Assembly: GCA_937136395.1 (NCBI GenBank)
Contig: CAKZOI010000047.1
Location: 62,001 to 126,000, forward strand
DNA: 64,000 nucleotides
From: an uncultured Opitutia bacterium
GTDB taxonomy: Bacteria; Verrucomicrobiota; Verrucomicrobiia; Opitutales; Coraliomargaritaceae
Direction: 5' to 3'
Shown here: one piece after another, positions 36,889 through 46,544 of the stretch
Numbering within the stretch: position 1 is the stretch's first letter
Layout: each line of letters starts with the position of its first letter
Position numbers and translations under genes: made by a program
Notes under the pieces: model-generated
Seen by the model: the letters and a program-made list of their open reading frames with translations, nothing else
Told to the model about the DNA's origin: nothing
Database searches by the model: none

Positions 36889-36951
36889 ATTTCTCGAGAG
36901 AAATTTCATTTTCCCAATAAACCGAATCAAGCAGATACTCAATACAACAGA

Positions 36952-37803
36952 CTAGGCCTGAGCAATTTCAACAAGTCGGTTAAACATCAGCTCGATTAGC
37001 CTCCTTGCATCTGAACAGAAGTGCACAATCTCATCGGGAAAAGCCTCTGGCGCATTTTTCAACGCCTCGTCCCGTGATCCAAAATGCAACTGAGGCACTC
37101 CCATATCATACATCAGCCCTTCCGTTTTCCATGTGTTTGAATCCCAGGTTGAGAATGGTATACCCATAACCGAGCAACAAATGGCTGCGTGAAAGCGACC
37201 GATAGCCATACGCTTATGCGAAGCCAGAAAGTTCAAATAGTCACCCACCACTTTGGTTTTAGGTGAAAATCCGGGACGATATCGGAAGCGCATTGGCCCC
37301 AAACGCTTGACGACTTTTTCTGCACAATCTGTAAAACCAAAATCCTTCGATGCGGGGACCGAAGGAACAAACGATCGTAAAAATGATGATGCGAATAAGA
37401 CATCAGGGACAACCTTGACGCTACCGCCCTGCTCTCGAATCACCGATGCACTCATCGACTCCCTAGCGCTAATCCACTTAAACTTCTTCAAATTTGGGTT
37501 CACAGGGTTATCCTGATAAACGCAGTTCACTAACGCACAGGGATAATCACCTGCCAGATCAATCAGATTTTGAAAGCGACCGTGATGGATAGATCCTTCG
37601 CCATTGATAACGACCAAGTCTGCCCGCTCTAGATAGTGACGCCAATTAGCAACCGTTTCCAGACGCGCTGGAAGCGTGTATAACAATTCCAAGCCAACCC
37701 GAGCAAATTGCTCACGGAACGCTTGCCCAACGAGCTGGCAACCAAAATGTGGCGTGCGAAGACTCACATCTCCGACATAAACAACTTTAGGTCTACTAGT
37801 CAT
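36952..37803 (-). CDS. Polysaccharide pyruvyl transferase family protein
   Basis: A 283-residue protein of the CsaB/GumL/WcaK superfamily that adds pyruvate ketals to polysaccharides. Visible signatures: GCQLVGQAFREQF, DLVVINGEGSIHHG, WISARESMSAS, KVVPDVLFA and KRMAIGRFHAAICCSVMGIPF. It is the last gene of a minus-strand set and its start overlaps the stop of the acyltransferase gene by 8 bases. Cytoplasmic. AT-rich composition fits the accessory island around it. Confidence 0.85.
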   Translation of the reverse strand: MTSRPKVVYVGDVSLRTPHFGCQLVGQAFREQFARVGLELLYTLPARLETVANWRHYLERADLVVINGEGSIHHGRFQNLIDLAGDYPCALVNCVYQDNPVNPNLKKFKWISARESMSASVIREQGGSVKVVPDVLFASSFLRSFVPSVPASKDFGFTDCAEKVVKRLGPMRFRYRPGFSPKTKVVGDYLNFLASHKRMAIGRFHAAICCSVMGIPFSTWDSNTWKTEGLMYDMGVPQLHFGSRDEALKNAPEAFPDEIVHFCSDARRLIELMFNRLVEIAQA

Positions 37804-38386
37804 GCAATAAGGTTTTAAGGTTAACCCCCTTATTCACAGATGTGAGGTCCAAGCTAAAGAATTCACGATTACGCAACATTTTAGCCTCATCCCAATACCA
37901 CCAAGCGATTTCATCAAGTTGTTGACAGATATGCTCATCGAAGCGGATCGATTTCACTTCTGCAGGAACTCCAACAGAGACACCATATTTACAGACATCC
38001 TTAGTAACAATCGCACCCGCACCTATTACTGCTCCATCACCAATTTTGACACCACTTAGTATGGTAGCCGAATCACCAATCCAGACATTATTTCCGACTT
38101 CAACATCCCCCTTGGCCACATCTAATTTATCAGCACGAATGCGACGCTGTAATGAGCACTGGATATTAGCATAAGACACAAGATGATTCGATGTGATGAT
38201 TTTAATATCTGCTCCAAAAGCACAATAACGGCCAATACTGCAGGCTCCTTTTCCTTTCACAGTGAATGCACCGTTAACGCGGGTCCCAAATCCAATCCCC
38301 ACTTCCGACTCCAAGCGGGTTCCATATGAAAGCTTCACTCCACGCCGCTTCCAGCGCGCACGCATCAAATAATCCTTTAAATACAC
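37796..38386 (-). CDS. Hexapeptide-repeat acyltransferase (CatB/LbH-like)
   Basis: A 196-residue left-handed beta-helix acyltransferase. Hexapeptide repeats run from IGFGTRVNGAFTVKGKGACSI through VEVGNNVWIGDSATILSGVKIGDGAVIGAG. The catalytic His lies in the middle (SNHLVSY). These enzymes O-acetylate sugars or lipid-linked glycans. The GTG at 38386 is supported by a strong AGGAGG a few bases upstream, one of the few clear ribosome-binding sites in the window, and overlaps the ELM1 gene by 10 bases. Confidence 0.86.
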   Translation of the reverse strand: MYLKDYLMRARWKRRGVKLSYGTRLESEVGIGFGTRVNGAFTVKGKGACSIGRYCAFGADIKIITSNHLVSYANIQCSLQRRIRADKLDVAKGDVEVGNNVWIGDSATILSGVKIGDGAVIGAGAIVTKDVCKYGVSVGVPAEVKSIRFDEHICQQLDEIAWWYWDEAKMLRNREFFSLDLTSVNKGVNLKTLLHD

Positions 38387-39417
38387 TCTTCCTCCTTTGC
38401 CATATTGAGAAGTTTCAAAATTTGCTTTCCAAAAAAATAGTGCCAGTCGTCATTCATCAATGTCCACTCTTTCGCGGTCATGGCAATTTCAAGACTTACC
38501 AAATGTTTATTGCGATGGATGTAACAGGCCTCCTCCAAGCGGCATAACATAGACTCTATTAAATCAGACAGTTGGCTCCGCTCGGGCCTAAAGGTAAACA
38601 CTGGCCTACCAGACGCAACTGCTTCATTTACCATGGAAGCACTGTCCTCAGTCACACAGACTAATTCAGATTGCCCAATCATAGCGACCAAACTTGGCGA
38701 CTTATCGGACGGTCCCTCGCAATGCCAAACTCCACAAGCAAGCAAGCCGCTCGCTTCAAATTCTGCCTTCAATGTTTTCTCACCCACTCGTCCTGTTCGG
38801 CGCGATGTCGTAACAATTAATCGAGCTCTGGCTTCACGAGCAGACCCTATGATTCCTTTTGCAAGTGCAAGCCAATCACTAATAGTCCATGCAATACCCG
38901 AGCCATCGCCACCAATCAATACCGTCCATGTCTTCCCGAAATCCTTAGGAAACACTCGGTGGGCTTCAAGAGCCGCTTGAGATCGATTTAACTCAGATGG
39001 CACAATGGTCATTTTTACCACATTATCTCCATTGCCTTCGTCAATACGTGGCAACAAGGAGAATGCAGAGCAATCAAACATTCTCAAAGACCCCAAGTAG
39101 ATATTCTTAGCTCCAGACAACTGGCCAAGCCGCGCATTAGGCCACTCGGTGGCACCTCCAGCAGAAACAACAAGGTCGAATGAATCCAATGAATGCGGTA
39201 AATCCAAACAATAGCGCAAAGGGTATTTACTCTTCAAAAAGGGAAGGTATCGCAAACATAACCGCATCGACTTTGTAACCCAATTGACTTCACATTCAGT
39301 CAAATCAATAGAACGATGCTGACCAATCGCCTTTAATAAACCCCGCACCTTAGTCAGATGACCCGGCTTTTGATCCTTGATCCAACAAACGCGTAAGACT
39401 TTACCTGAGCGTGTCAT
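38377..39417 (-). CDS. ELM1/DUF1022 family protein (putative glycan enzyme)
   Basis: A 346-residue protein of the ELM1 family: CWIKDQKPGHLTKVRGL near the N-terminus, SAGGATEW, VLIGGDGSGIAW, IVTTSRRTGRV and VCVTEDSASMVNEAVASGRPV. ELM1 proteins have a GT-B-like fold; in bacteria they often sit in LPS loci, so glycosyltransferase activity is likely but unproven. A second copy of the same domain occurs at 42155-44029 fused to a GT9 enzyme, 4 kb away. ATG start; overlaps the acyltransferase by 10 bases. Confidence 0.75.
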   Translation of the reverse strand: MTRSGKVLRVCWIKDQKPGHLTKVRGLLKAIGQHRSIDLTECEVNWVTKSMRLCLRYLPFLKSKYPLRYCLDLPHSLDSFDLVVSAGGATEWPNARLGQLSGAKNIYLGSLRMFDCSAFSLLPRIDEGNGDNVVKMTIVPSELNRSQAALEAHRVFPKDFGKTWTVLIGGDGSGIAWTISDWLALAKGIIGSAREARARLIVTTSRRTGRVGEKTLKAEFEASGLLACGVWHCEGPSDKSPSLVAMIGQSELVCVTEDSASMVNEAVASGRPVFTFRPERSQLSDLIESMLCRLEEACYIHRNKHLVSLEIAMTAKEWTLMNDDWHYFFGKQILKLLNMAKEEECI

Positions 39418-39425
39418 TTCTTTGG

Positions 39426-40115
39426 TTAAAACCTGTAGTTCTTCAACGCAATTTCACGATGAAAAAGTTCCGCAACTTTCTCCCGTGTTTCATCATCGTA
39501 GTAATCTCGATAATCTAAATTCTTCGATGTAATATTGGTTTTTTCTTGAGGCATATTTCCACCATACGGGATCGACAAACGATCACAAATGCCAGAGAAT
39601 TGCCCCAAGAAACCTGAGAAGTCGGCCACTTCGTCCATCATGCACTCGTCATCATCAAAGTAGAGCCGTGCGTCTATGGGAAGTCGGTGCGATTTCACCA
39701 TCACATAGGTTTTGAAGTCAGGCATACGTCGCTTCTGTCCGAACTTTTTCCAATTGTAGTACGAGACCACTTTGTCCCATGGATTCCTCTCAAAACAGAA
39801 CTTGTAATAACTATTCCAAACGTCCTCACCAATTTGCTGACGCACGCGCCATGCAGGCATATGCTCGTAGTACCAAGTCCCCAGTATAGGCGAATGACGC
39901 TTAACACATTTTCTGAATAAACGTGAATTCGCATAGCAACGACCAATCAAACTATCTTCATGAAAGTTACGAGGCAACTCTGTATCTGCGTTGGACTCCA
40001 TCGGAGTAACAACATCCTCCGGACCACATAACGGAGCAAGAGCTACCTCCATACTACTACCCGCAGTCTTATGGGTCTTTATAAAAATGAATTTATATCG
40101 ATGACTAATGATCAT
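39426..40115 (-). CDS. Sulfotransferase family 2-like protein
   Basis: A 229-residue Sulfotransfer_2-type protein. The 5'-phosphosulfate-binding loop is FIKTHKTAGSS (residues 11-21) and the 3'-phosphate-binding segment is CFERNPWDKVVSYY (107-120). It should transfer sulfate from PAPS to a carbohydrate, probably a surface glycan. It is the first gene of the minus-strand set 40115-36952. The putative promoter lies in the AT-rich 328-base gap upstream. Confidence 0.85.
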   Translation of the reverse strand: MIISHRYKFIFIKTHKTAGSSMEVALAPLCGPEDVVTPMESNADTELPRNFHEDSLIGRCYANSRLFRKCVKRHSPILGTWYYEHMPAWRVRQQIGEDVWNSYYKFCFERNPWDKVVSYYNWKKFGQKRRMPDFKTYVMVKSHRLPIDARLYFDDDECMMDEVADFSGFLGQFSGICDRLSIPYGGNMPQEKTNITSKNLDYRDYYDDETREKVAELFHREIALKNYRF

Positions 40116-40443
40116 TTTTTAATAAATTAATCACAGTCATCCCATAGAGCATGACGTGTGAAACAGGTTTAAGGTATTTATAATATGGAAGAAGGCGTTT
40201 GAGAATTGGCATCAGTTGAAGGTGATGAATTAAAATTACTGATCAATGACTGTGCAGTAGATTCCTTAGCTTTAAAAGTTAAAACCGCTTATGCATCCAT
40301 AAGCCATCGCAAGAACCACAAGCGAGGCCATGCTCCAGCGCTCGATTACAAATCGACGCATGACTATCACCAATACAATAGATCTAGGGGTTCGACATCA
40401 TAGGTTCTTTTGTCATGCACGGCTCTAAGATCAAGAACCTCCT
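40116..40443. other. Intergenic gap with a possible gene remnant
   Basis: No intact gene is convincing here. On the minus strand near 40293-40383 a frame encodes IYCIGDSHASIC, a GDSH-type motif seen in some glycan-modifying proteins, but it has an in-frame stop just upstream and ends after about 35 residues. A plus-strand frame (40206-40403) has no recognisable features. The gap probably also holds the promoter for the sulfotransferase set. Confidence 0.35.
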
Positions 40444-41496
40444 CTACAAGAGAACGCCGTCGACTTTCTTAAAACGGCTACTCAGCCAAAAGCCATCACA
40501 AACACTTTGAGCTAAGCTTAATTCTAGGGCCTGATTGCATTGCTCCGCGGAAATCGTTCGCTTAGAGTAGTCTAAGCCTTCGGGAAGTTCGATTTGGCGG
40601 ACTCTTATCTTCCAACGAGCAGGAGCCAATGTCTCAATCGAGACTGCTAGCAGCGGAGCCTGACTGCGACGTAGAAAAAGCCCCGGGATCGGGCTCGTTT
40701 TAGCCTCACAACCAAAATAAGGAACCACTACGCCTTCGCGCATCTTTTGATCGGCCAGAATGCCCAGCATTCCACCACTTCGGATGAAATCGACGGGCTT
40801 ATGAAAACCATCGCGGCGGCTGAATAGGCGAGTGCCACTGGCCTCACGTTGTCGCTTGAACCAGTCGTCGAGATAGGTGTTATTAAGCGGTCGATACATG
40901 GCTCCGAAAGGTGCCTCGATACCATGACGCGAAGCAAAGCCAGGCAACTGCGAGAGCGCCTCCCAGGGCCCCATATGAGAGAGCAGGATAATGGCACCCT
41001 TCCCTTCGTCCAGAGCTTCTTTCAGATGCTCAACACCTTCGATCTCGATGTGCTGGGCGGCTTGCTCGGGTGACATACGGTTGAAGGTGAAGCCGGCGAA
41101 TAAATTAGCACCGGCGCGTTGGAAGACTTCTTTCACTTGTGCTTCCAGAGGAAGCGCAAGTGATGACTGATGACGGATCAATGATGGCGGATGGGGGTCG
41201 AGGGTGCTTTCCGACTCGCTTGCAGGGGACTGGCAGTTCTTCTCATTTTCTCGGCGGCTGGGGACAGCCGCCCTCCCGTCCATCCAAGCGTTCACGATTT
41301 CGAGGTTTTTGCGCACGATACGGCGACGGCCCGACATCGTCCTCCAAGCCAGCCAGCCGACGGCGCGGCCGAGGCGGTAGGCGAAGCGAATGGGCAGGCG
41401 CTGGAGGGCGGTGACCAGTGCCCGCGCGACGAGATACTCGAGGTATTTCACAGGGCCTCTGAAGCGTTCGGATTCTGGTTTCTTATGGTGCGGCAT
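40444..41496 (-). CDS. LpxL/HtrB-type lysophospholipid acyltransferase with an internal insertion
   Basis: A 350-residue LpxL-like late acyltransferase of lipid A synthesis. Visible: ALQRLPIRFAYRLGRAVGWL, RRRIVRKNLEIVN, then AIILLSHMGPWEAL with the HxxxxE-type catalytic His (HMGPWE), and the downstream FGAMYRPLNN and DQKMREG blocks. Between KNLEIVN and VKEVFQRAGANL about 40 extra residues intervene, rich in Ser/Pro/Glu; they are encoded by repeat-type DNA (see the element at 41253). The ATG at 41496 was chosen; frames further upstream read a dispersed repeat. Confidence 0.82.
   Translation of the reverse strand: MPHHKKPESERFRGPVKYLEYLVARALVTALQRLPIRFAYRLGRAVGWLAWRTMSGRRRIVRKNLEIVNAWMDGRAAVPSRRENEKNCQSPASESESTLDPHPPSLIRHQSSLALPLEAQVKEVFQRAGANLFAGFTFNRMSPEQAAQHIEIEGVEHLKEALDEGKGAIILLSHMGPWEALSQLPGFASRHGIEAPFGAMYRPLNNTYLDDWFKRQREASGTRLFSRRDGFHKPVDFIRSGGMLGILADQKMREGVVVPYFGCEAKTSPIPGLFLRRSQAPLLAVSIETLAPARWKIRVRQIELPEGLDYSKRTISAEQCNQALELSLAQSVCDGFWLSSRFKKVDGVLL
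41253..41272. repeat. Palindromic element with GGGGAC loop inside the LpxL-like gene
   Basis: Arms GGCGGCT and AGCCGCC around the loop GGGGAC. It matches the build of 16518-16537: arms starting with GGCG, three variable base pairs, and loop (A/G)GGGAC. Here it lies in the coding frame of the acyltransferase. Confidence 0.65.
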
Positions 41497-41515
41497 AGGT
41501 GATACGGATAGTTTG

Positions 41516-41545
41516 AACCACTGATAGACACTGATCAACACTGAT
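41516..41545 (-). repeat. Diverged inverted copy of the dispersed repeat
   Basis: On the minus strand it reads ATCAGTGTTGATCAGTGTCT followed by ATCAGTGG, the same frame of GTGTT, GTCTATC and GTGGTT as the direct repeats flanking higBA. It shows the family is dispersed rather than a one-off duplication. Confidence 0.55.
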
Positions 41546-41818
41546 TTTGCAGGTCAAGTGCCCCGCTCAACCACAAAATGCCGAGATAGATAGAGGTGCC
41601 TCGCCTTCAGCTTATCTCTAAATCAGTGCTTTCTGTGAAATTTGTGGCTCACCCCTTCTCGACGCATACCATAATTATCAAAGTCGTCTAAATCGTATCC
41701 GACTTTCTTTAGGTGGTCGGGCCTTGGCCGAGCTGCTGCGCCCGCACCTGAAGGAACGGGCATACGATTGAACGATAGCACGCGTCTAGCGCCAAGAGTG
41801 ATCGCTTAGGTCTTTGAT

Positions 41819-41884
41819 CCGTAGTGGCGACTTCAGTCGCCATGTCCCAGTGCCCACCCGAGTGCTACATGGCAGCCACTACGG
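41819..41884. repeat. Nested inverted repeat
   Basis: Outer arms CCGTAGTGGC and GCCACTACGG, 10 bases each and perfect, enclose about 46 bases. Within the left side lies a smaller perfect hairpin, GGCGACT/AGTCGCC. The whole can form a branched structure. Confidence 0.6.
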
Positions 41885-42154
41885 GACTCCTAGTGAGATT
41901 AGCGGTCGCACTTGGGGCATGCCGTATGTGGCACTCCTAAGGCTGCAATATTACTTAACCTGAGTTCAAGCATTCAAAGGCATTGCCCTTCGGAAAAGAG
42001 GTATCATGCTGCAGCTATTGACCCAATTATTCTATTCGTATGTTCACGAGGAGCCTTTACGGCAAGCAGGCTCCAAACGATTCATGGATGCCCTTCTTTG
42101 AGACATTCGGCCTCAATCAGTTTGAGGGCAACGCACCCAAAAAGTAGACGCCTC

Positions 42155-44029
42155 TTACAGCTTTAACGCTTCAAGAAGGATATCCGCACAGCGATCTGCT
42201 TCTGCAAGTTCAATGCCTTGGCTCTCGACTCGATACGAGGCAGCACCTGATATAAATACTTGCACACGCTGATCAGACTTTAATTGGTCTATGCCTGCGC
42301 TGACACGGTTCTTTTTCGAGATTAGTGGCACGGGTAAGAGACCCACACCTGCGCCTGAAGTTAAGGCCTCGAAAACCATCGAAACGCTTTCCTCTGTAAC
42401 CCACACAGTCGCACATTCATCCAGTCGTGCATTCACCCATCCTTGCTGTGTTTCGGCAAATGGCACCACTTCTAAGTTAGGCTCGTTCAGTTCTTGTAAT
42501 GCCTGATCGGTCTCCTTGGGTGTTCGACGCGAGGTGGTTAATGTCCACTGCATGGTTGCGTCTGCTCGAACCATTTCTAACACCGACGCAATTGTTGCCG
42601 CTGTATCCCAACCGTAATGTGAAGATGGACCTCCTAGCAAAATGAGCGCCTTCTTTGACGATTGTCCCGTGGCCCTCTGAACTGTGTTTAAAACACCCGT
42701 CGTCGGAAATACATGCGGTAGCTGCTGAGGCGTATCATGCTCCGGAATGAAACAGTAATCGAATTTAGAAACCGATAAAGACGGCTGCATCAACAAGACT
42801 GTTTGACCACCGCATGCTCGCTTGGCCGCTAACATGGTCAGATGTGTGCCGTGCCCAGCCCCAATAATTAAATCAGGCGGCGGCATATTACGCCCAGGAC
42901 CGAAACGATTGATTAAGTTATAATAGAGTGCTTTAGCCCTTGAGATACGCTCAAGCTCGTAGCTCTGAACGACCACTTTATTACGAAGTGCATTTACCAA
43001 GCCTAGCGTCTGCGCCTCATGCCCCGACTTGCCATCTAGCATACGCCATACGACTAATGCCTTTTTACCTGTGCCAGCAGGAACACTCTCAATAACGGCC
43101 TTCACGGCGGGAACAACCGCAGCCACATCAATCGACGCCAACAGACCATCTGGAGAAGAGAGCACTCGCTGTCTCGCTTCATCGCGCGGATAAGGCCCGA
43201 AACGCTCTGGGTCGGTAGGGCCAAAGAGCGCCACAAGCGGCACCCCTAAAGCTGCCGCCAAATGCATCGGGCCACTGTCATTGGAAACCACACAACTCAT
43301 ACGCTCCAATAAACTGGGCAACTCATTGAGATGCGTCTTACCTGTCAGGTTCAAAAAACGATCCGAACTGAAACTCCCTCCATCTTCGATCGCTTGATGC
43401 CCACACCATACGATTCGATTGCTCGATGACTCTTCGAGCAACTGCTTTGTTAATTCAGGGAAACCATTCCAATTCTTCTCCACCCGTCGACTTTCAGGAA
43501 ACAATGCAATCAAATCTCCTTCTTGAGAAAAAGCGTCTGGGAATAAATGACCCGTCGGTGCGAATTTAAAACGAATACGATCCGCCGATTGAGCATCCAT
43601 TCCAAAGCACTCAAGATACGGGGCGAGAAACTCGACTGCATGTAGTCGCGCCCCACGCTGAGGTGTGCGAATGAAATGATTATAAGCCAGGAATGAGAAT
43701 TCACGGGCATCTCGACGGCCGACCCGTTTATGACCTTTTGCAACAAAGGTCATGCAAGCTGATCGACCTAAGCCCTGCATATCCAGCACGTAGTCAAAGG
43801 TATGCTGACGCACTTCCCGCATCATCTCCACGAAACCCGAAAAACCCGCATGTCGCCGAAATAAGAATACACGATCCACCGCTTCGGCCGCTTCGATTAA
43901 CGGGGCAAACTCCTCTCGAACAATCCAACTAATCGTCGCATCTGGACGCTCTAGCTTCAAACGCTCAACCACCAACAGCGCGTGGATGATATCCCCAACC
44001 GAGGAGGGTTTGATCACTAGAATTTGCAT
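42155..44029 (-). CDS. GT9 heptosyltransferase-like / ELM1 fusion protein
   Basis: A 624-residue two-domain protein. Residues 1-315 are a GT9 enzyme (MQILVIKPSSVGDIIHALL at the N-terminus; VVSNDSGPMHLAAALGVP and ALFGPTDPERFGPY later), the family of LPS heptosyltransferases. Residues from about 322 are an ELM1 domain (VVWRMLDGKSGHEAQTLGL, LLGGPSSHYGW, TLTTSRRTPKETD, VTEESVSMVFEALTSG). No stop or frameshift separates them. The ATG at 44029 gives the GT9 standard start. Both domains are GT-B-like, so the protein may carry out two successive sugar transfers. Confidence 0.85.
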   Translation of the reverse strand: MQILVIKPSSVGDIIHALLVVERLKLERPDATISWIVREEFAPLIEAAEAVDRVFLFRRHAGFSGFVEMMREVRQHTFDYVLDMQGLGRSACMTFVAKGHKRVGRRDAREFSFLAYNHFIRTPQRGARLHAVEFLAPYLECFGMDAQSADRIRFKFAPTGHLFPDAFSQEGDLIALFPESRRVEKNWNGFPELTKQLLEESSSNRIVWCGHQAIEDGGSFSSDRFLNLTGKTHLNELPSLLERMSCVVSNDSGPMHLAAALGVPLVALFGPTDPERFGPYPRDEARQRVLSSPDGLLASIDVAAVVPAVKAVIESVPAGTGKKALVVWRMLDGKSGHEAQTLGLVNALRNKVVVQSYELERISRAKALYYNLINRFGPGRNMPPPDLIIGAGHGTHLTMLAAKRACGGQTVLLMQPSLSVSKFDYCFIPEHDTPQQLPHVFPTTGVLNTVQRATGQSSKKALILLGGPSSHYGWDTAATIASVLEMVRADATMQWTLTTSRRTPKETDQALQELNEPNLEVVPFAETQQGWVNARLDECATVWVTEESVSMVFEALTSGAGVGLLPVPLISKKNRVSAGIDQLKSDQRVQVFISGAASYRVESQGIELAEADRCADILLEALKL

Positions 44030-44057
44030 ATTGAATACAAAATAAGCGCCTAATGCC

Positions 44058-44396
44058 TTACGATGCAATTTGCATTTTGCTCAATGCCTTGCGAATCGGC
44101 GCATCTGCATCCCAATTTGCCAACAAGCGCTCCACGTCCTTTTTGTGCCAGCGCTTGAAAGCCTCTAAGCTCAACCCGCAGCTAAAAGCATCGAGATCAA
44201 ACAAATGCAAGACCCCGTCTCTTCCCACAATCCAATTAGTCGCTTTGAAATCGCCATGCACAGCGTGCATTCTTCCTAAGCGGTCAAAAATCATGCGGAA
44301 CTGTTGGCACAAAGCCTCTATCGCTGCGTCATCGCCTGAAATATGTTGTACATATTCAGGTAAGAGGAAACAGTGTTTTCGCATACCTTCATTCAT
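44058..44396 (-). pseudogene. C-terminal fragment of a Kdo/WaaP-type lipopolysaccharide kinase
   Basis: The 112-codon frame contains GRMHAVHGDFKATNWIV (catalytic loop, HGDFKxxN) and HLFDLDAFSCG (metal-binding DLD), the C-lobe of a Kdo kinase-like protein. The N-lobe with its ATP-binding glycine loop and Lys is missing: upstream the frame meets stops (TAG 12 bases before the ATG), and only short matching traces remain. It lies 28 bases upstream of the GT9-ELM1 gene on the same strand, in LPS gene context. It is most likely a non-functional remnant; a shorter active protein is a remote alternative. Confidence 0.6.
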
Positions 44397-44584
44397 GAGC
44401 GCTGTCTAATACAAATACCTTTTAGATACATCCATTGCCAATATTTATTCGCAATCATAAAGATGACTCCCATCGCGACTATTTAGTATCTCCCCTAGTT
44501 TAGATGTGTATACATCAGCTCATTCTGGAGGTAAACCACGACCATATGGATTCCGATGGCTCATACCAGTCATCGCCGGTAAAC

Positions 44585-44617
44585 AAAAAAAGCCCCGCAG
44601 TTGCCTACGGGGCTTTT
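44585..44617 (-). terminator. Rho-independent terminator of rpsA
   Basis: Arms AGCCCCG and CGGGGCT with a ten-base loop, flanked by A/T runs. On the minus strand it follows the rpsA stop by about 26 bases and ends in seven T residues. Confidence 0.88.
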
Positions 44618-44642
44618 GGATAATTGCTTGAGTAAACGAGGT

Positions 44643-46298
<1,656 letters not shown>

Positions 46299-46312
46299 AT
46301 ACTGTGTGTGTG

Positions 46313-46330
46313 CTACGCGATAGCGCGTAG
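46313..46330 (-). promoter_or_regulatory. Hairpin in the rpsA leader
   Basis: Seven-base perfect arms CTACGCG and CGCGTAG around a four-base loop, ending 15 bases before the rpsA ATG, with a CA-repeat spacer. S1 is known in E. coli to autoregulate translation through a structured leader lacking a Shine-Dalgarno site; this could be a functional analogue. Confidence 0.45.
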
Positions 46331-46466
46331 CTGGTTGGATGTTATTGTTTAGTCCCCATGCCAGAATGACACGACCAGCGACATCAATCACTGGGAGGAA
46401 CGCGGGAAAGTAGGTCAAACACCCTCTCCTGCAAGCCTAAAATACTGATGTTAGGTGAGAGGGAGA

Positions 46467-46505
46467 GAACGTCGAACATCGAACGCCCAACGCTGAACAT
46501 CGAAT
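46467..46505 (+). repeat. Dispersed GAAC-type repeat, copy 1
   Basis: A run of GAAC(A/G)TCGAAC- and GAACATCGAAT-type units. Related copies are at 47013-47053 (same orientation) and 47583-47618 (inverted), all in spacers around trmL, dgkA and parE. Confidence 0.6.
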
Positions 46506-46544
46506 TGCTGATCCTAGTCCCAAACATCAGCCAGAGGAATTCGA

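Larger units (their letters stand above)
41497..42154. other. Repeat-bearing non-coding stretch
   Basis: These 658 bases hold no convincing gene. A diverged, inverted copy of the 16584/17419 repeat lies at 41516-41545, and a nested hairpin at 41819-41884. A short minus-strand frame (about 41628-41768, with HLKKVGYDLDDFDNYG) looks protein-like but is only 46 codons and unassigned. The 84-codon plus frame at 41912-42166 has no protein character. Confidence 0.5.

Noticed and set aside
40206-40403. 65-codon plus-strand frame
   Set aside because: TTG start, no family features, C-terminal half basic and random-looking.
41139-41502. Plus-strand frames opposite the LpxL-like gene
   Set aside because: Arise from the GC-rich 5' part of the acyltransferase gene and its repeat insertion; translation is low complexity.
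41912-42166. 84-codon plus-strand frame
   Set aside because: Lies in repeat-rich spacer and runs into the GT9-ELM1 gene end; no recognisable features.
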